Assembly: GCF_964204645.1 (NCBI RefSeq)
Contig: NC_134035.1
Coordinates: 11,258,951 to 11,322,950 of the forward strand
DNA: 64,000 bases
Direction of reading: 5' to 3'
DNA from: Tubulanus polymorphus
Taxonomy: Eukaryota; Nemertea; Palaeonemertea; Tubulaniformes; Tubulanidae
The position numbers and the translations under genes are program-made. Shown here piece by piece: positions 21,068 through 33,112 of this stretch. How positions within the stretch are numbered: the first letter of the stretch is position 1; every line of letters begins with the position of its first letter. Below the pieces are notes generated by a model, which was not told the DNA's origin, made no database searches, and saw only the letters and a list, made by a program, of their open reading frames with translations.

Positions 21068-23350
21068 CTAGAGACACGTGTATCAGACAGAGCAAAAACA
21101 TATCAAACAAACATGCACGCACGAAATTTTTCGAGGAAAAAGAAAAAAGATTTTACGACGGACTCCGCGTCTAACTCGAATGACAATCGGGGCCGGTGAT
21201 TTCCGGTTGTGACTCGGAATAGAAATTCATCTTCGTCAAAATGTTACATAATTGTATCTGATACGGTAGAATCTATTCAATTCGGTCCAGATTTTAATCT
21301 AAACCTGATATCATTTAAGATCCATCTGTGCATAATTTATGAATTTCAAATACGATTTTTGATCTGGATTTTTCATAAACTTCTTTGTTTCCAAATGATC
21401 CGCATTAAGCGGGTTCTACTTGTAATTAGAGTCGGACCATGGAATTTACGCGATATTCTATTGCAATATTTCTTTAAGATTTGTGTGCGAATTAAAATGC
21501 TTATTCGGCTTGAAAGTATTCGAGTTAGGAGGGGTCTGTACGGATTTTTTCCAATGAATATCTGTTGTATAGATGGCGCTATAAGCCTGCCGCTACGTTA
21601 ACAATCCACCAGATGCCGTCACTTACATCGGGTTTCATTCAGTCGAAATTGATTCATTCTAAATAGACTTCAGACTTCAAATCTCCCGAATACAAACCAC
21701 TAAATTAACGAACAATTTATTTTTCTACTCGTCATTGTTTGGTATAGTTTTCATGAAGGAAAGTTGGTTTTGATTTCAACGTAGAAAAAATTGAAGCGCA
21801 CAAGACTGAATAACTGACAGTGATAATTGCGGACCCTCACTTGCCAGAAATAATCTGCAGTCAAATGTTATATTATGTTAGACATAAGGATTCAGAAAAT
21901 CAAACCATTTTTTTAGTGAATGTAAATACATATCGGATTCCCAGCTCCACAAATCTCCCTACTGAAAATTTTATCAAATCATAGTTTCGTAGCGACAGGC
22001 TTCGTATAGCAAAACACAGATAATCTAGATCTAGACAGATATTTAAAAGTAGGCCGACAAAAAACCATCCATACATTATTTCCAAGTCGTTTTTTTTTAC
22101 TAGTAGTCAATAAGTATCGAAACAAAAACGATATCGAATAACTTTACATGAGAATCAAGTGCTTTATGGAAACTGAATAAGCAATGATAAGACTTTAAGG
22201 AAATGCAGGGATAGTTCAAGTTTGCATGAAGTGTTTACGCTGGCTGGCTGGCGATATATACATATACAACAAGGACGGGTTTCGTGGCCCGTAATAATAT
22301 AAGTGTCACTTTTAAACGGGACAAAACTTACATAAGATCTGAAGAGGAGCTAATCCCTATAAGCATATCGGGGTCATAAAAACCACAGCGGACACGCCCG
22401 GGACAATCCCAGTTCATGATATAGGGCATGAAATCTACCACAATCATATTTCAATGAATGAAATGATTATTCACTATCTTAAGGATAGGCATATGTTTTC
22501 ATAGTCATGTTTATGGCGTATGTTTGCCAGATATTTCTGTATCAATCTATGACTTTGACAGTTTAGTATCTTAACGACGCTAACATTGATATACATTTGT
22601 GCTACATTTGAAAATGCTATCTTGATCTCAGAGATTTTTCGAATTTTGCCAACATCCTTAAAATTGCAATATGATATTCTGAATTTGGCCGCTGACTTAA
22701 GTCATTTGTTCGCGAGGTTTAGAAAAAGATTTTTCAGCGGTTGGTGCACGAAACTAAAACTGTATTCAGTTTTGACGCCTACTTGATGGAGCGCAATCAA
22801 TCAATTATAGGCATTTCTAATAGTAGGTTTATAGTTTCGTTAGCAGAGGGAATGGAATTGATCAGAATTTGCCTCCTGGTACAAAAAGGAAGTAGAATTG
22901 ATTCTGGCAGAACGTGATGGGTGTGTCATACATTGATAATGACCGGTTATGCGGTTGTCCTCTTAGCAAACGATACGTTTTATTCTATATCCGAGATCTT
23001 GTTCGGGAATTTTTAAAATTGTGGGGAAAAACACGCCCGATAATAAGTAGCCAGATATAATTGAGGAAAAAGACAATATATTACATTGTAATCAGTATCG
23101 AGTGAGGTTCGATTAAGTTGGAACCACTTGACATTTGACAAATAAACTTCGAGAAGAATCTGCCCCACTCTTCTCTATATAACTGTTTAAGATATGTTTA
23201 GGTCGGCCTACGTGCCATGAAAGACTCAATGAATGGTAAAGCAATCAATATCAGCTCCTTGGATTTCGATGCGTTTCGCCAGCGAAGGATAACTGTATCT
23301 TAGATCAGTCATTAGCATCCCATGAAATAGTGTTGATGACATATACACCT
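21068..23350 (-). other. Ephrin intron A-B, part
   Basis: Intronic on the minus strand. Several AT-rich shadow frames on both strands (21209-21601, 21900-22085, 22586-22786) have no domains. No third receptor-binding-domain exon was recognised. Confidence 0.45.
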
Positions 23351-23594
23351 AAGCCGCGATCACATGAGCATTTTTGGCCCGGGCCAAATTTGGCCCAATT
23401 TTAGCACCAGGCAAATGATTACGTTTGAATTGCAACTGGCATCGGAAATGATACACCTCGCTTTGTTTGAGCATTGTTGAGTATCGAGTGAATGGTTTGC
23501 GTGTGAACTCTTCTCAGACACGGGCCAAATTTGGCCAGAGTCTGATCGGTGCCAATTTGGTCCAGGCCAAATCTTCTCCGTGTGATCGCGGCTA
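23351..23594. mobile_element. MITE, AGCCGCGATCACA family, copy 1
   Basis: Begins AAGCCGCGATCACATGAGC and ends TGTGATCGCGGCT. The interior carries palindromic GGCCAAATTTGGCC words. A longer relative is at 62391-62781, with fragments near 42318 and 44436-44655. The flanks are TA-rich (taa/tat), so a 3-bp TWA duplication is possible but not certain. Confidence 0.7.
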
Positions 23595-24254
23595 TAGTCT
23601 CCAAATGACTGGATAGTGGCAGCATTTGTGTGAAAAACCAGGGGAACATTCATAAGGATCTTATCTGAGCAGCTAATACTGGGTGGCTACTTTCCGCCAG
23701 TTTAGAAATGCCCCTTGAGTTTTCCCAAAGTTGAATCCAGAAATACTGAACCTCAGATGGGACAAAGAGACTGAAATGTAATGCTGCACATGAGAAACCG
23801 ATGAACAACTGAGTAATTTGGAGTATCCTGACAAGGCCAACCCAATCATACCTATAATCTGGGTTTACACATTCGATTTTCAGAATTAAAATATCGCTCC
23901 CGTTATCACAGGTAATAACTTTTCATGAAATGGTTTCAGATATGGACGTAGCGAAAAGATGATTAGTTTAAAACCCACTATATACAAAATTTCAAAAGAT
24001 TAGAATGACGATGGTCCTTAAAGAAGGTCCGAAATATCATATCTTCTTTTTTATTTTATTTTTGAGGAATGAATTTTGCTTTGAATCTTTGTTATTGTTA
24101 ACAGTAGATTTTAAAGTTTATGTGGACCGTCTTTCCCTGTTTGAATAAAGAATGATACTTAAAATCACAGTTTGCACTAGTATAATTTCACTGAATTAAA
24201 CTTTCACTTATTTTACTTTCGAAAATCGACAGCGCAAACCCAACAAAAAACCCA

Positions 24255-24510
24255 GGGGCCGGTTCCATAGTTATCGCTTAGACTATAGACAAGTCTAAGA
24301 CCAATTTCTGGCATGGCATAGACTGAAGACCAGTTTTAGAGCATCTTGTCATGGCTTAGAATTAAGACCAGTCTAACACCATCTTGTCATGGCTTATACT
24401 TATGACCATTTTAAGACCGCCTTGGTTCTATAACCAATCTAGAAATTAATGACAAGCCTTTAGATTTAAGATCACTTTTGGACTCAAGTCTCGACTATGG
24501 GACCAGCCCC
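24255..24510. mobile_element. MITE, GGGGCCAGTTGCA family, copy 2
   Basis: 256 bp starting GGGGCCGGTTCCATAG and ending CTATGGGACCAGCCCC. The block 'tggcttagaattaagaccagtct' type sequence is repeated twice inside, so this copy has an internal duplication compared with 9989-10133. It sits 80 bp 3' of ephrin exon A, inside intron A-B. Confidence 0.65.
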
Positions 24511-24590
24511 AGCATAGCATACATTATATACCGGTAATATGGATTTGAATAGAGTTTAGATTTTATTTCATACAGGATTCTCATATATAC

Positions 24591-24714
24591 CTGGTATATC
24601 ACATAGTATTCCATGTTATTGGCGTTGTAGCCCGGATAATAAGAAGGACAGATTAGATCTATTTTATCCCCCATATTCACATGTATCACATGATCGGTGT
24701 TGTTGGACTCGAAC
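24591..24714 (-). CDS. EFN: Ephrin exon A: first half of receptor-binding domain
   Basis: This 124-bp exon follows acceptor tgtatttttcag and ends at donor CAG|GTATAT. The first G completes a split codon. In ephrins this position is the Trp of the conserved (V/I)YW, so TG|G is expected. The peptide runs FESNNTDHVIHVNMGDKIDL then ICPSYYPGYNANNMEYYVIYQ. This matches N.SNP...I.V...D.LDIICP and the YEYY.VY block, including the first conserved cysteine. NNT is a possible N-glycosylation site. Ephrins are membrane-attached ligands of Eph receptor tyrosine kinases used in cell-contact signalling and guidance. The preceding exon with the signal peptide and the YW residues was not located on the minus strand above 24714. 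Confidence 0.88.
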
Positions 24715-27146
24715 CTGAAAAATACAAGCGACAAATTCGATAAGATAATACGCAAGCAAAGAAACAAAGAAACTAGTCGTTTTCATCTTTTGGCAAATTT
24801 TAGGAGATTTGTTGTCTGTGCTTCAATTTCATGACAAAAAAATGAAATCAATATCCTTGCATCGGTTGCTTAAAGTCTGTTCTGGGAAAATAGCAACTTC
24901 AGCGACTGAACATGATGAAGTCATTTGTTTTTGAATACTCTGTAATATCTGATCAAAATTTCAGTGAAATACTAGCCAACCACAGGGATATATATTAGCT
25001 TAGCATGTTACCAGTACATTCAGTCACTGCGCTATATCAAGTTTTTTTTGAAAAAGGCACAAACTTTCCATTCCTGATATTGCCTCATTCGATGAGCTTA
25101 AAATGCAATCCCCTGGCCCTGATCCGGTAAAGGTCAATGCATATTTTACATTCTCAATCGATCGGGAAAAATGAGAATAAAACTGTCTGACAAGAATATC
25201 GTAGAATCAGTGAAGATAACATAGAAACAGAAGGTAATAAGGAAGCGTTAAACCTGCGTGTTTTGTAAACTGGAGAGGAAGGATTGCCCTAACTAACAGA
25301 GAATTGATGGGCACGCTGCCATTAACTCTGAGTGGCCTTTGCTACACTGAAATAGATTCCCACCGGGAGTATAAGACAAGCCATCGTAATTAGCAGACAT
25401 GTAGAATTTGATATCATCACCTGCAGCAATTAATGCTTGAATTGAGCTGGTGCGGTGTGGCGGCCGAGTATTAGACAGATGCATCGGTTTGAGTTTAATC
25501 AAAATGAAGATAGTCAGAGATGAGTTTCCTCAGTGAATTGGTCTGTAGTTTATTGTGACCTATAATCATAGAGGCCCATGCTAAAATCTACCGACAACTA
25601 AGTCCCCACCTGGGGTTAATCCCATTTTAATCCCAATTTAGAGAGAAACCCAACTGACATCTTGTTGTAGATGAAAAAAAACTTGGAAACAATTTCTCTC
25701 AATTCTTTATCCAGAAATTCGCCAAGCCCTTCACTAAAACAACAATTTTCTAAGATTTAGACATCTGCAATATGCAACAACTGTACCAATTTATTAGGCA
25801 TATAGATTTGCTAGACAAACTAGACAAAAATTGAATAATTGCTTATATCTCAAAATTGATGGAGTTTTAAAGGAGTTTCAGGCATTCTGCTCGGAATTAA
25901 AGGAGTTTCGAGCACCTTTAAAAACATTTTCCGTATAGACGGCGTTTTGAAAGAATAGGGAAGTTGTAAGGACCCCGTAAAAGTGCATAGCTAATGAGGC
26001 TGATAATACATGCGAAAGAGTTTTTACGGTCAGTGTCCATGTAAAGTTCATACGTGCTTCCGACACATTTTCCCAACGACGATAAAAACATTCGGCCATA
26101 AAAGAACTAGTATTCATTTCGTATCGAATGAAACGCCGAGCGTGATTTTTGCGCGATTCGACCACCTGAAATGTGACGCTCCGCCGAGCCGTACTAATGA
26201 ATACCGAACTGCGCGGAAAAACGCCACATTTTCGATCAATAAAACTCGATTCCGAGCAAAAATAGGTGCGAAAATACAAAGCCCGCGCATCAAAGAAGAC
26301 GCGATGCGAACAAAGATAACGAGATGTATTCGAGGAGTTGTTTTGTTCGAATGTCTTATTACTTCATTGCTCGCGAAAGAAACTCTTGACTCATTTTGTC
26401 TCAGTCCGATACCCCCGGTTCATCGAAACGACGCGCCTAGAAATGGAGACGTAATTAACTTTTTCGGCCGCGGGCGAATCGCTGGAATTCACCTCCGTAT
26501 TCGCGATCGACGACGTGACCGTCCCTTAACCGCTTGAGATCGTAAACTAAGTACTATATAATCTATAGAAAGCTCGCGTCCAGTCGACTGACCGTTGAGA
26601 ATGTCGTGAACACGGGTCAGTTGAAGTCACTGCTGAAAGCGTGCGATTTGTTTGTCACTGCAAACTTTGTTTTCTATACATTGCGAAGGTGTCAAACGAA
26701 CGTGTCAACAGTACAATAGCAACTATAACAAACAGTTGGAGATTTCTGTACGGTTTTTTCTAATACAATTAGACAGGAGAGTATTTCACACTGTCTGTCG
26801 CTTTATAAGAATATGTATATTTTGACGATTGGCGCTCGGGTCACGTTCTTTATTTAAACTTTATACATGAAGACATATATGAAGGCCGTATGAAGGCCTT
26901 TCACGAGCATAAAACAACCAGTAGGGAGCAACTTCAGACAGTATAACCAGTAATTTCTAAAATAAATCTCCTGCAGATTGTTGATTTGCTTAGGAATAAT
27001 TTTGTCAAATTCTATCTATATATTTTAATTGGTTTTGTAATTAAAACATCCAAAAAATAATGATGACCATAGGGAACTGCTTTTTTCAGTCAGTCAGCCC
27101 ACCAGATGGTGGTGTTGGTCAAGACTAGGAGTCTATTCCTTCTAAA
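24715..27146. other. Upstream region or first intron of the ephrin gene
   Basis: No confident exon. A CpG-rich block spans about 25980-26580 and produces long overlapping frames on both strands (25878-26279 minus, 26010-26537 plus). No signal peptide followed by a VYW-like end with a phase-2 donor was found in it. It may be a regulatory region. Confidence 0.35.
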
Positions 27147-27396
27147 CCTTTTCAGCGCATCTACATCCCAGGGCGGTGTATCAATCAGTGATGGACTTTG
27201 CAAGTACACTGCATCTGGCGTATCGATGTTATAACTAATTAGTTTTTATCTCTATTGAAAGATGGCAGCACCTGTCAAACATAGTGAAATATCAGTAACT
27301 AACGATACACCCGCCGTGTAGACGCACTATAGTGGTATGCCCATTATTGGAGCTTTCAAAAATATTCAAATTTGAAAAATATTCAGCAATGAAGGG
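27147..27396. mobile_element. MITE, CCCTTTCAGTG family, copy 3
   Basis: Starts CCTTTTCAGCGC and ends AATGAAGGG, followed directly by TTAA (27397-27400). It contains GAAAGATGGCAGCACCTGTC, also present in the copy at 12420. The left flank is TAAA, a likely mutated TTAA. Confidence 0.65.
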
Positions 27397-28180
27397 TTAA
27401 TTAATACACTCCAACGCTGCTGCGTTGTCACCAAATCTCGAGTGCTTCATAAACAGCATGCATGTTCGATAGAATTGACTGAGATGAACTACAAATTAAT
27501 CGAAATATAGCGAAAGAACTTCGACGAACAACGACTCCTCGATCTAAAACGCTTTCATATATCGCAGCACGCCCGAGCCAATCGACCATCCCCCGCGCGA
27601 TAGGCAGAACACGCCGGCGATAGTTTCATCGCTGGTTCTAATTACGAGGGAATTTTACCGGGTTTCACCATCGGCGCTAAAAACTGACGAACACGCGAAG
27701 AGCGAAAACATCTCTACGGCTGCGTTCGTTTCGGTGTTAAAACGATAAAAACAAACGGCAGGTATAAAACAAGCAGCATCGTTCCGATGCGATGTAAAAC
27801 GCTCTATCTATCGCCGGTGTATTACTACATCGCAGAACACGATCAATCCGCAGAACACGATCACCGACTAGAACCAAAATCATCATCAAATCGCTGTAAA
27901 ATGCTAAACTAAAACTGCCCCACTTTTGAACTTCAATCACGAGGCCTATAAAACATTATGGCTCATTCGAGATACGATAATCAACTCAATTCCCATAAAG
28001 AGGAGGTCTTGTTTTTAATACAAATATCGCGGTAAAAAATTGCCGCTACAATCTCAGATGAGATGCCACATCATGAAATCAAGGTTAAGGGTACGATTTG
28101 AGAAGAATCAGCTACTTTCGGGGCTAAATCATCGCTTTTGATAGCAAACCAGTTTTCCTAATAATGGCCGCTCATCGCTA
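27397..28180. other. Gene-free CpG-retaining stretch
   Basis: About 27440-27900 is richer in CG than its surroundings and non-repetitive, with no supportable exon. The minus frame at 27737-27940 has no domain. Confidence 0.35.
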
Positions 28181-28310
28181 AAGCCCAACATACATGATGC
28201 AAGTAAAGATTGAAATAGGAGAAACTTTCAGAAACAAGAAACTTTCAGAACAACGTTTCCAAGATCAAACAAGTTTGTTTTTTTGTGTTTCCCTAAGTCT
28301 TGTCCCGATA
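28181..28310. mobile_element. Partial GGGAAACA/GTTTCC-family element
   Basis: AGCCCAACATACATGATGCA at the left and GTTTGTTTTTTTGTGTTTCC at the right match the edges of the family member at 51930-52290. The middle has a short duplicated phrase (agaaactttcag twice). Confidence 0.4.
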
Positions 28311-28951
28311 AGGCCACTTGATATCTACATTCTTAGAGACCGATAAAATTAAAGCTTACACATTCTTAAGAGTCCTTCTATCCATAGATAATGTGCTCTT
28401 ATTATAAACGCTTAATTCGTAATTCGATATAACCCGTTCGGTGTCTCTGAGCCCGAAACTTTTCCAAGCAGCGAATCGCGTTTTTAATTAACTATCCCCC
28501 CAACAACGACTATGGCGACAACAACGATGATACTCGCTATAATGGCACTTGTCTGAAGCGTATGTCGAGTGCGCCACCGTGTATGTTTCGGGCAATTTCA
28601 TAACACCCGAATTATATCAGAAAAAATAACTACATAGCAATAGCAGTGGTTTATGATGACACTACAGTGCCCTATATTTGGTCCTAGTATTAAATATATG
28701 TTTACAATTATGCAATATAAGTGTATATGAACAGGCAGTTGATGATGGGCTCGATGATATGTCGCTTCATATACACTCAGGCGGCTAGTTAGAATGATTA
28801 TTCTTTTTTAAGGAATTTGACAGATGTGTAATTAGGTTTCATGTGAGAGAATGAAAAGAAATATAGTATGAACTTTATGACCCGTGCTGGGAAAATCCCG
28901 ATCTAATGAAATCAGGGACAAGTGGTTTTAAGACATCAGCCTTCCACTACT

Positions 28952-29091
28952 GGGGCCAGTTGCAAAGTCTTGACTTAAGTCCAAAAGTGGTCTTATATCT
29001 TAAGACTGGTCTTAAGTTGTTAGATTGGCTATAGAACAAAGTTGGTGTTAGACTGGTCTTAAGTCTAAGCCATGACTATGCAACCGGCCCC
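28952..29091. mobile_element. MITE, GGGGCCAGTTGCA family, copy 3
   Basis: Begins GGGGCCAGTTGCAAAGTC and ends ATGCAACCGGCCCC. The interior AAAAGTGGTCTTA, AAGACTGGTCTTAAGTTG and TAGATTGGCTATAGAAC blocks match copy 1 at 9989 in the same order. It is 140 bp long with no clear target duplication. Confidence 0.7.
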
Positions 29092-31175
29092 AGGTCTCAC
29101 CAATCCAATAGGCCTATATATGCATAAGTGGCATGTCTAAAGTTCTTCTGTAGCTTCTTCCCATTTATCGCAACGAAGCAACCAACCTCGAACTATCTGA
29201 TTGCAAAAAACCTCCAGCCTTTTGTTCTTCACAATTTTTTGCCCGTTAATCAGAATTCTGACGAATTGATTTGACAAACCGGTGTCGCGCGCACGAGCGG
29301 GAAAGGTGCAAAACAGAGACCAGACAACAAAAAGTTTTCGTGTCCCGGGAGACTGAGTCAGGGGTAGGTGAAACGTAAAGTTCGCTGGTAGCCGACGGGT
29401 GTAAACACAGTCAATAATCTCATCATCTCAGTATCGATTGTCTATTGTCTTTAGAGTGTTTCCATTTATGACAATCTGCTGTTATCATCGGCTCCAATTT
29501 CAGCGCGACGAATATTTTTACCTGAAAATATATCGCGTGCTATCGACCATCTATCCGCTAGAGAGGAGTGTACGTCATGTCTGCAGCTTGAAGCAGTAAC
29601 TTGATAGGTGAACATGGAAAAGTTTCATCGCCTGCAGTGATATGTTCAGAGAGGCATTTCACAGGGATGCATACTGCACCCCTTTTTTGTGACAAGTTCA
29701 CCACCCAGTCAGATATCTTCTTGTGAAAATGATAAAAGGCACCCATTTAAGTTTCAGTTGCGCAGCATAGGTTTAGATTTCAGACAGGTCTAAATCCATC
29801 TTGATTCTAGCCGGTCAAATGTCTATTTCAACTTGACTTGAGAGCATATCAGGTGGCCTAGCTCAGTAATTTTTGTTGGTACATACCTCATAAAAGTCTT
29901 ATTAGGACCAGAAAGGACTGGCAGCTGACCTTAACCATTGATTTTTAATCCATTTTAAACTGTATTAACTTGATACCAGTCTTACAACTTACTATCCCTG
30001 TTGGGCCCTAACGACTTTGCAATTCAGTTATATACCAGCTTCAACATTAATCAGAGGGTTAAATCCAAATGTAGGTTTAATTTTTCTTGAAAACCTCTTC
30101 TTCGTACTAAAAACTTGATCTCAATACTGACACATGCGCTGCCAGTATATTAACAGAATTTTACTTGCGAAAACATCAGTCACAGTGATGCTCGTAAATA
30201 GTTGAGACTATTTTCCAGTCTTGAATATCAATGAGCGAAACCCCGCAACAAAATAAATCTAAACAACTCTTCCTTCTCAACTATCTTCATTTATTCATCT
30301 TCTTCATTCTATTTGAAAAATCTTTCAAACTCCAAAGAAAAAAACAATAGCAGTTGTTTAGATTGATATTGTCGGTTTCCTCTCAATCGCCAGTGCTGCC
30401 TTTTTCTAAGCCACGGTTCTCATTTTCTACTAAAAACTATCTCTAACACAATGTTATTGAAATAATTATATCCGCGATATGAAAGGAAACCAGAGACTTA
30501 AACTGAAAAAACTACAAAGGCTAATTCGATTTCAGCCAATTACGGCTGGAGACGCGCTCTCATATCCTTTACCGCCGATAAATGACGATCAAAGCAAATT
30601 TCCTACCAAAAAGTCTTCGACGACGTACCTCGCCATAATCACCCGGTTTTTGTCTCTATTCTCGTCCCTGTTTTATCTGCGTGGATGAGATGAAAGCGGT
30701 CCCTGGGAACGAGCGAACTGATCATTCTTTCCGAGAATCACGGATGAGATAATGCGTCCCCCTCAGTCGATAAATATGAACCGCGTTCGCGCGCCGAGGA
30801 GCTGCGATGATGGCCGCGCCGACGAAGTCTCCTCCGTAGAGACGGCGTTAACGCGAACGTTAACAGATTACTTATTACGCTAATTATTCCGGGAATTATT
30901 CGGTATTTGTTCGCGGAATAATACGTTGATAACTGCAGTCATTTCGAGCAATACTTATCATAGCTATATAGATATAGAAACATTAAACAGTAGCATCATT
31001 GGCTTCGAATGATAATTCATTTTTGATCTAATAAAGGCATGCCAGGACACGCCTCGCAGAGGAATTCTATGACTGATTGCCGACATTAGGAAAAATGTTG
31101 AATTTGTTATTTCGCTCGAATTCAAGTCGAATGAATAACTGGCATTCATTTTAGATCAGAATAACCACAGTTTCT
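29092..31175. other. Gene-free stretch
   Basis: No exon supported. CpG-retaining patches occur at about 29280-29420 and 30540-30920. A tRNA A-box-like phrase (ggcctagctcagtaa) at about 29856 has no matching B box at the right distance. Confidence 0.35.
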
Positions 31176-31259
31176 GGACCCAGTTCAACTATTCCGAGTT
31201 CAGATTAGCTCATTGAAAATGAGACAGAGTTGACTATAACTCACTGAGGAACTGGATCC
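31176..31259. mobile_element. Palindromic MITE, GTTCCACAGT family, copy 2
   Basis: Starts GGACCCAGTTCAACTATTCC and ends GAGGAACTGGATCC. CTCATTGAAAATGAG in the centre corresponds to TTCATTTTCAATGAG of the copy at 3190-3295. It is more diverged and shorter. Confidence 0.5.
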
Positions 31260-32974
31260 TGTCCTTTAGGTTGCCCCCGAGTGCAATGTGCAGTAAAACT
31301 GCTTCCAATAACTGCTTAGGGTATACACCTGTTTAGAACCTGTTTAATACAAATCTAAAGGTTAAAAGCAAATTTCATTGATCAGAAATTTCAACCAAAT
31401 TTCAACACGACATTTCGGACTCTCTCTAGAGTCTATCACCAGGTGTATTACTGTATGATCCATCTCCACATCTGAGTGTGGCTATTCTACAACTACTGTA
31501 CTTAAAATAATTTCATCAAATTCCTTCAATCAAATATTTCTCATTCACTATGCAGGCTAACTTCGAACGGTTTTAGAGTTTAGTTGTTTGCGCGGCGTAA
31601 GAAGACAGCGATGATGCCTAGTTCATTCGACTCAACCGTATTACGATGACGAACATATGATACCTGAGACAGCGGGAATAAAAAGATGCGTTCTCATATT
31701 TAAACCAATGACTCACAGAGATTCGCGAACGAGATCGATATCGCATTCTCTTCTCCGTCTTTCGATCGAAATTGAACGTCTGATTGAGGCTTTTAACGCT
31801 TGCTCTCGTCTCGTTCGGCAATCCGAGTCCGGCGAACGAGAAGAACAAGAAGAAATCACGCATGCATCCATTAAAAGATTTCTTTTTGTCGTCGCTCGAG
31901 ATCCGAGATGTGATAATCTGTAATGATTTTCTGCTATATCGATAAAGCATAGAACTACATCGGCGGTGTATGCGTCGACCGCTGGTTTGAATAAATTGTT
32001 TGACAGGCCGAAATGGATGTCCTGATTAAATAAAAAGACGATGATAAGATACATCAGTATCACGAATTTGATCAGGCATTACAGGACAAATTCAGATACA
32101 AAGAGTTGGACATCGATATCGGTAATCTCAGTATCACTAAGACGGTCTACGCTCAATATGCTTTTATAGACATTTTCACGACTAGGTCCTGTATTATCAT
32201 TCCCCTAAGTCCATATATGGGCAAGAATCTTCAGACAAGCATAAACTATTCAAACAAAAAATTATCAGCCCTGAAATGTAAAGGGACTGATCAACAAATT
32301 TGCTTTAAACTATTTCAGTGTCTAAGGTATTTTTGGTGTCTATGGTGTCTGAGGCAGGTAAACCGTGATTTTACGGTTACAAATTATCTCATTTTCAAAT
32401 CAAATTCACAGAACGAACTGAGTAAGTGCAACCTAGGTTTCTATCAACGATCCATTTAGATAAACCCATCCAGTTTTCTAAGATTCGCCCAATTACCTTG
32501 GGATGTTTATCAGTATCTGGCCATCTGCGACATCTCTGATGTAATTGAGTAAACTGTTTGGTTCAGATTTGAATCTCAAATTGATGTAGTAGATTCAATC
32601 TTCAATCCACCAGTGAATGATCTACGAATCAGATTCTATTTAATCGAGATATCATCGTCACAACTCGACATCATCATGCGCGGCTGCGGTAGCGAGCGCG
32701 AAGGAGACGTCTGGGACCGCCGTTTACCGCGCGAATCACCCGAGCTATTAGACGGCTGTTAACGATGACAGCGCGGGTCGTATCAAGTGAGATCAACGAC
32801 TTTACAACCGGTTAGAAAACATCATAGTACGTTCATCTAGTGGCTGTAAGTGGCACGAAGAATGAAGCCCAGGATTTTTATATCCTTAAATGAACATCTA
32901 CTCGATCAAACAACATAACTTACCCACTAGTTATGTTTCATCTATTAACACTATCTACGGTATTGGAAATCAAG
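31260..32974. other. Gene-free stretch with CpG-rich blocks
   Basis: CG-rich, non-repetitive sequence at about 31560-31960 and 32650-32830 yields overlapping frames on both strands (31618-32063), none with a recognised domain or compatible splice sites. Confidence 0.35.
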
Positions 32975-33112
32975 GAAAATGGGCAAAACACGAAGTTAAA
33001 TGGGCAAACATGAAAATGGGCAAAACATGAAGTTTAATGGGCAAACATGAAAATGGGCAAAACATGAAGTTTATTGGGCAAAGATGAAAATGGGCAAAAC
33101 ATAAAGTTTTAT
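32975..33112. repeat. 37-bp tandem repeat
   Basis: Three full units and a partial fourth of gaaaatgggcaaaacatgaa followed by gtttaatgggcaaacat, each 37 bp, with few substitutions. Each unit holds two copies of the word tgggcaaa. Confidence 0.9.

Noticed and set aside
25293-25502. Minus-strand frame with AAGDDIKFY, faintly similar to AGDETFPC in the minus frame at 29558-29746
   Set aside because: Similarity is limited to a few residues around a CACCTGCAG-type sequence and could be chance; no family recognised.
26010-26537. 175-codon plus-strand frame, and the overlapping minus-strand frame, considered as an ephrin 5' exon or independent gene
   Set aside because: No recognisable domain, no signal peptide ending in a VYW-like split codon, and both strands are open as expected of a CG-rich block.
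29845-29900. tRNA A-box-like phrase ggcctagctcagtaa
   Set aside because: No B box at the proper distance and no cloverleaf could be drawn.
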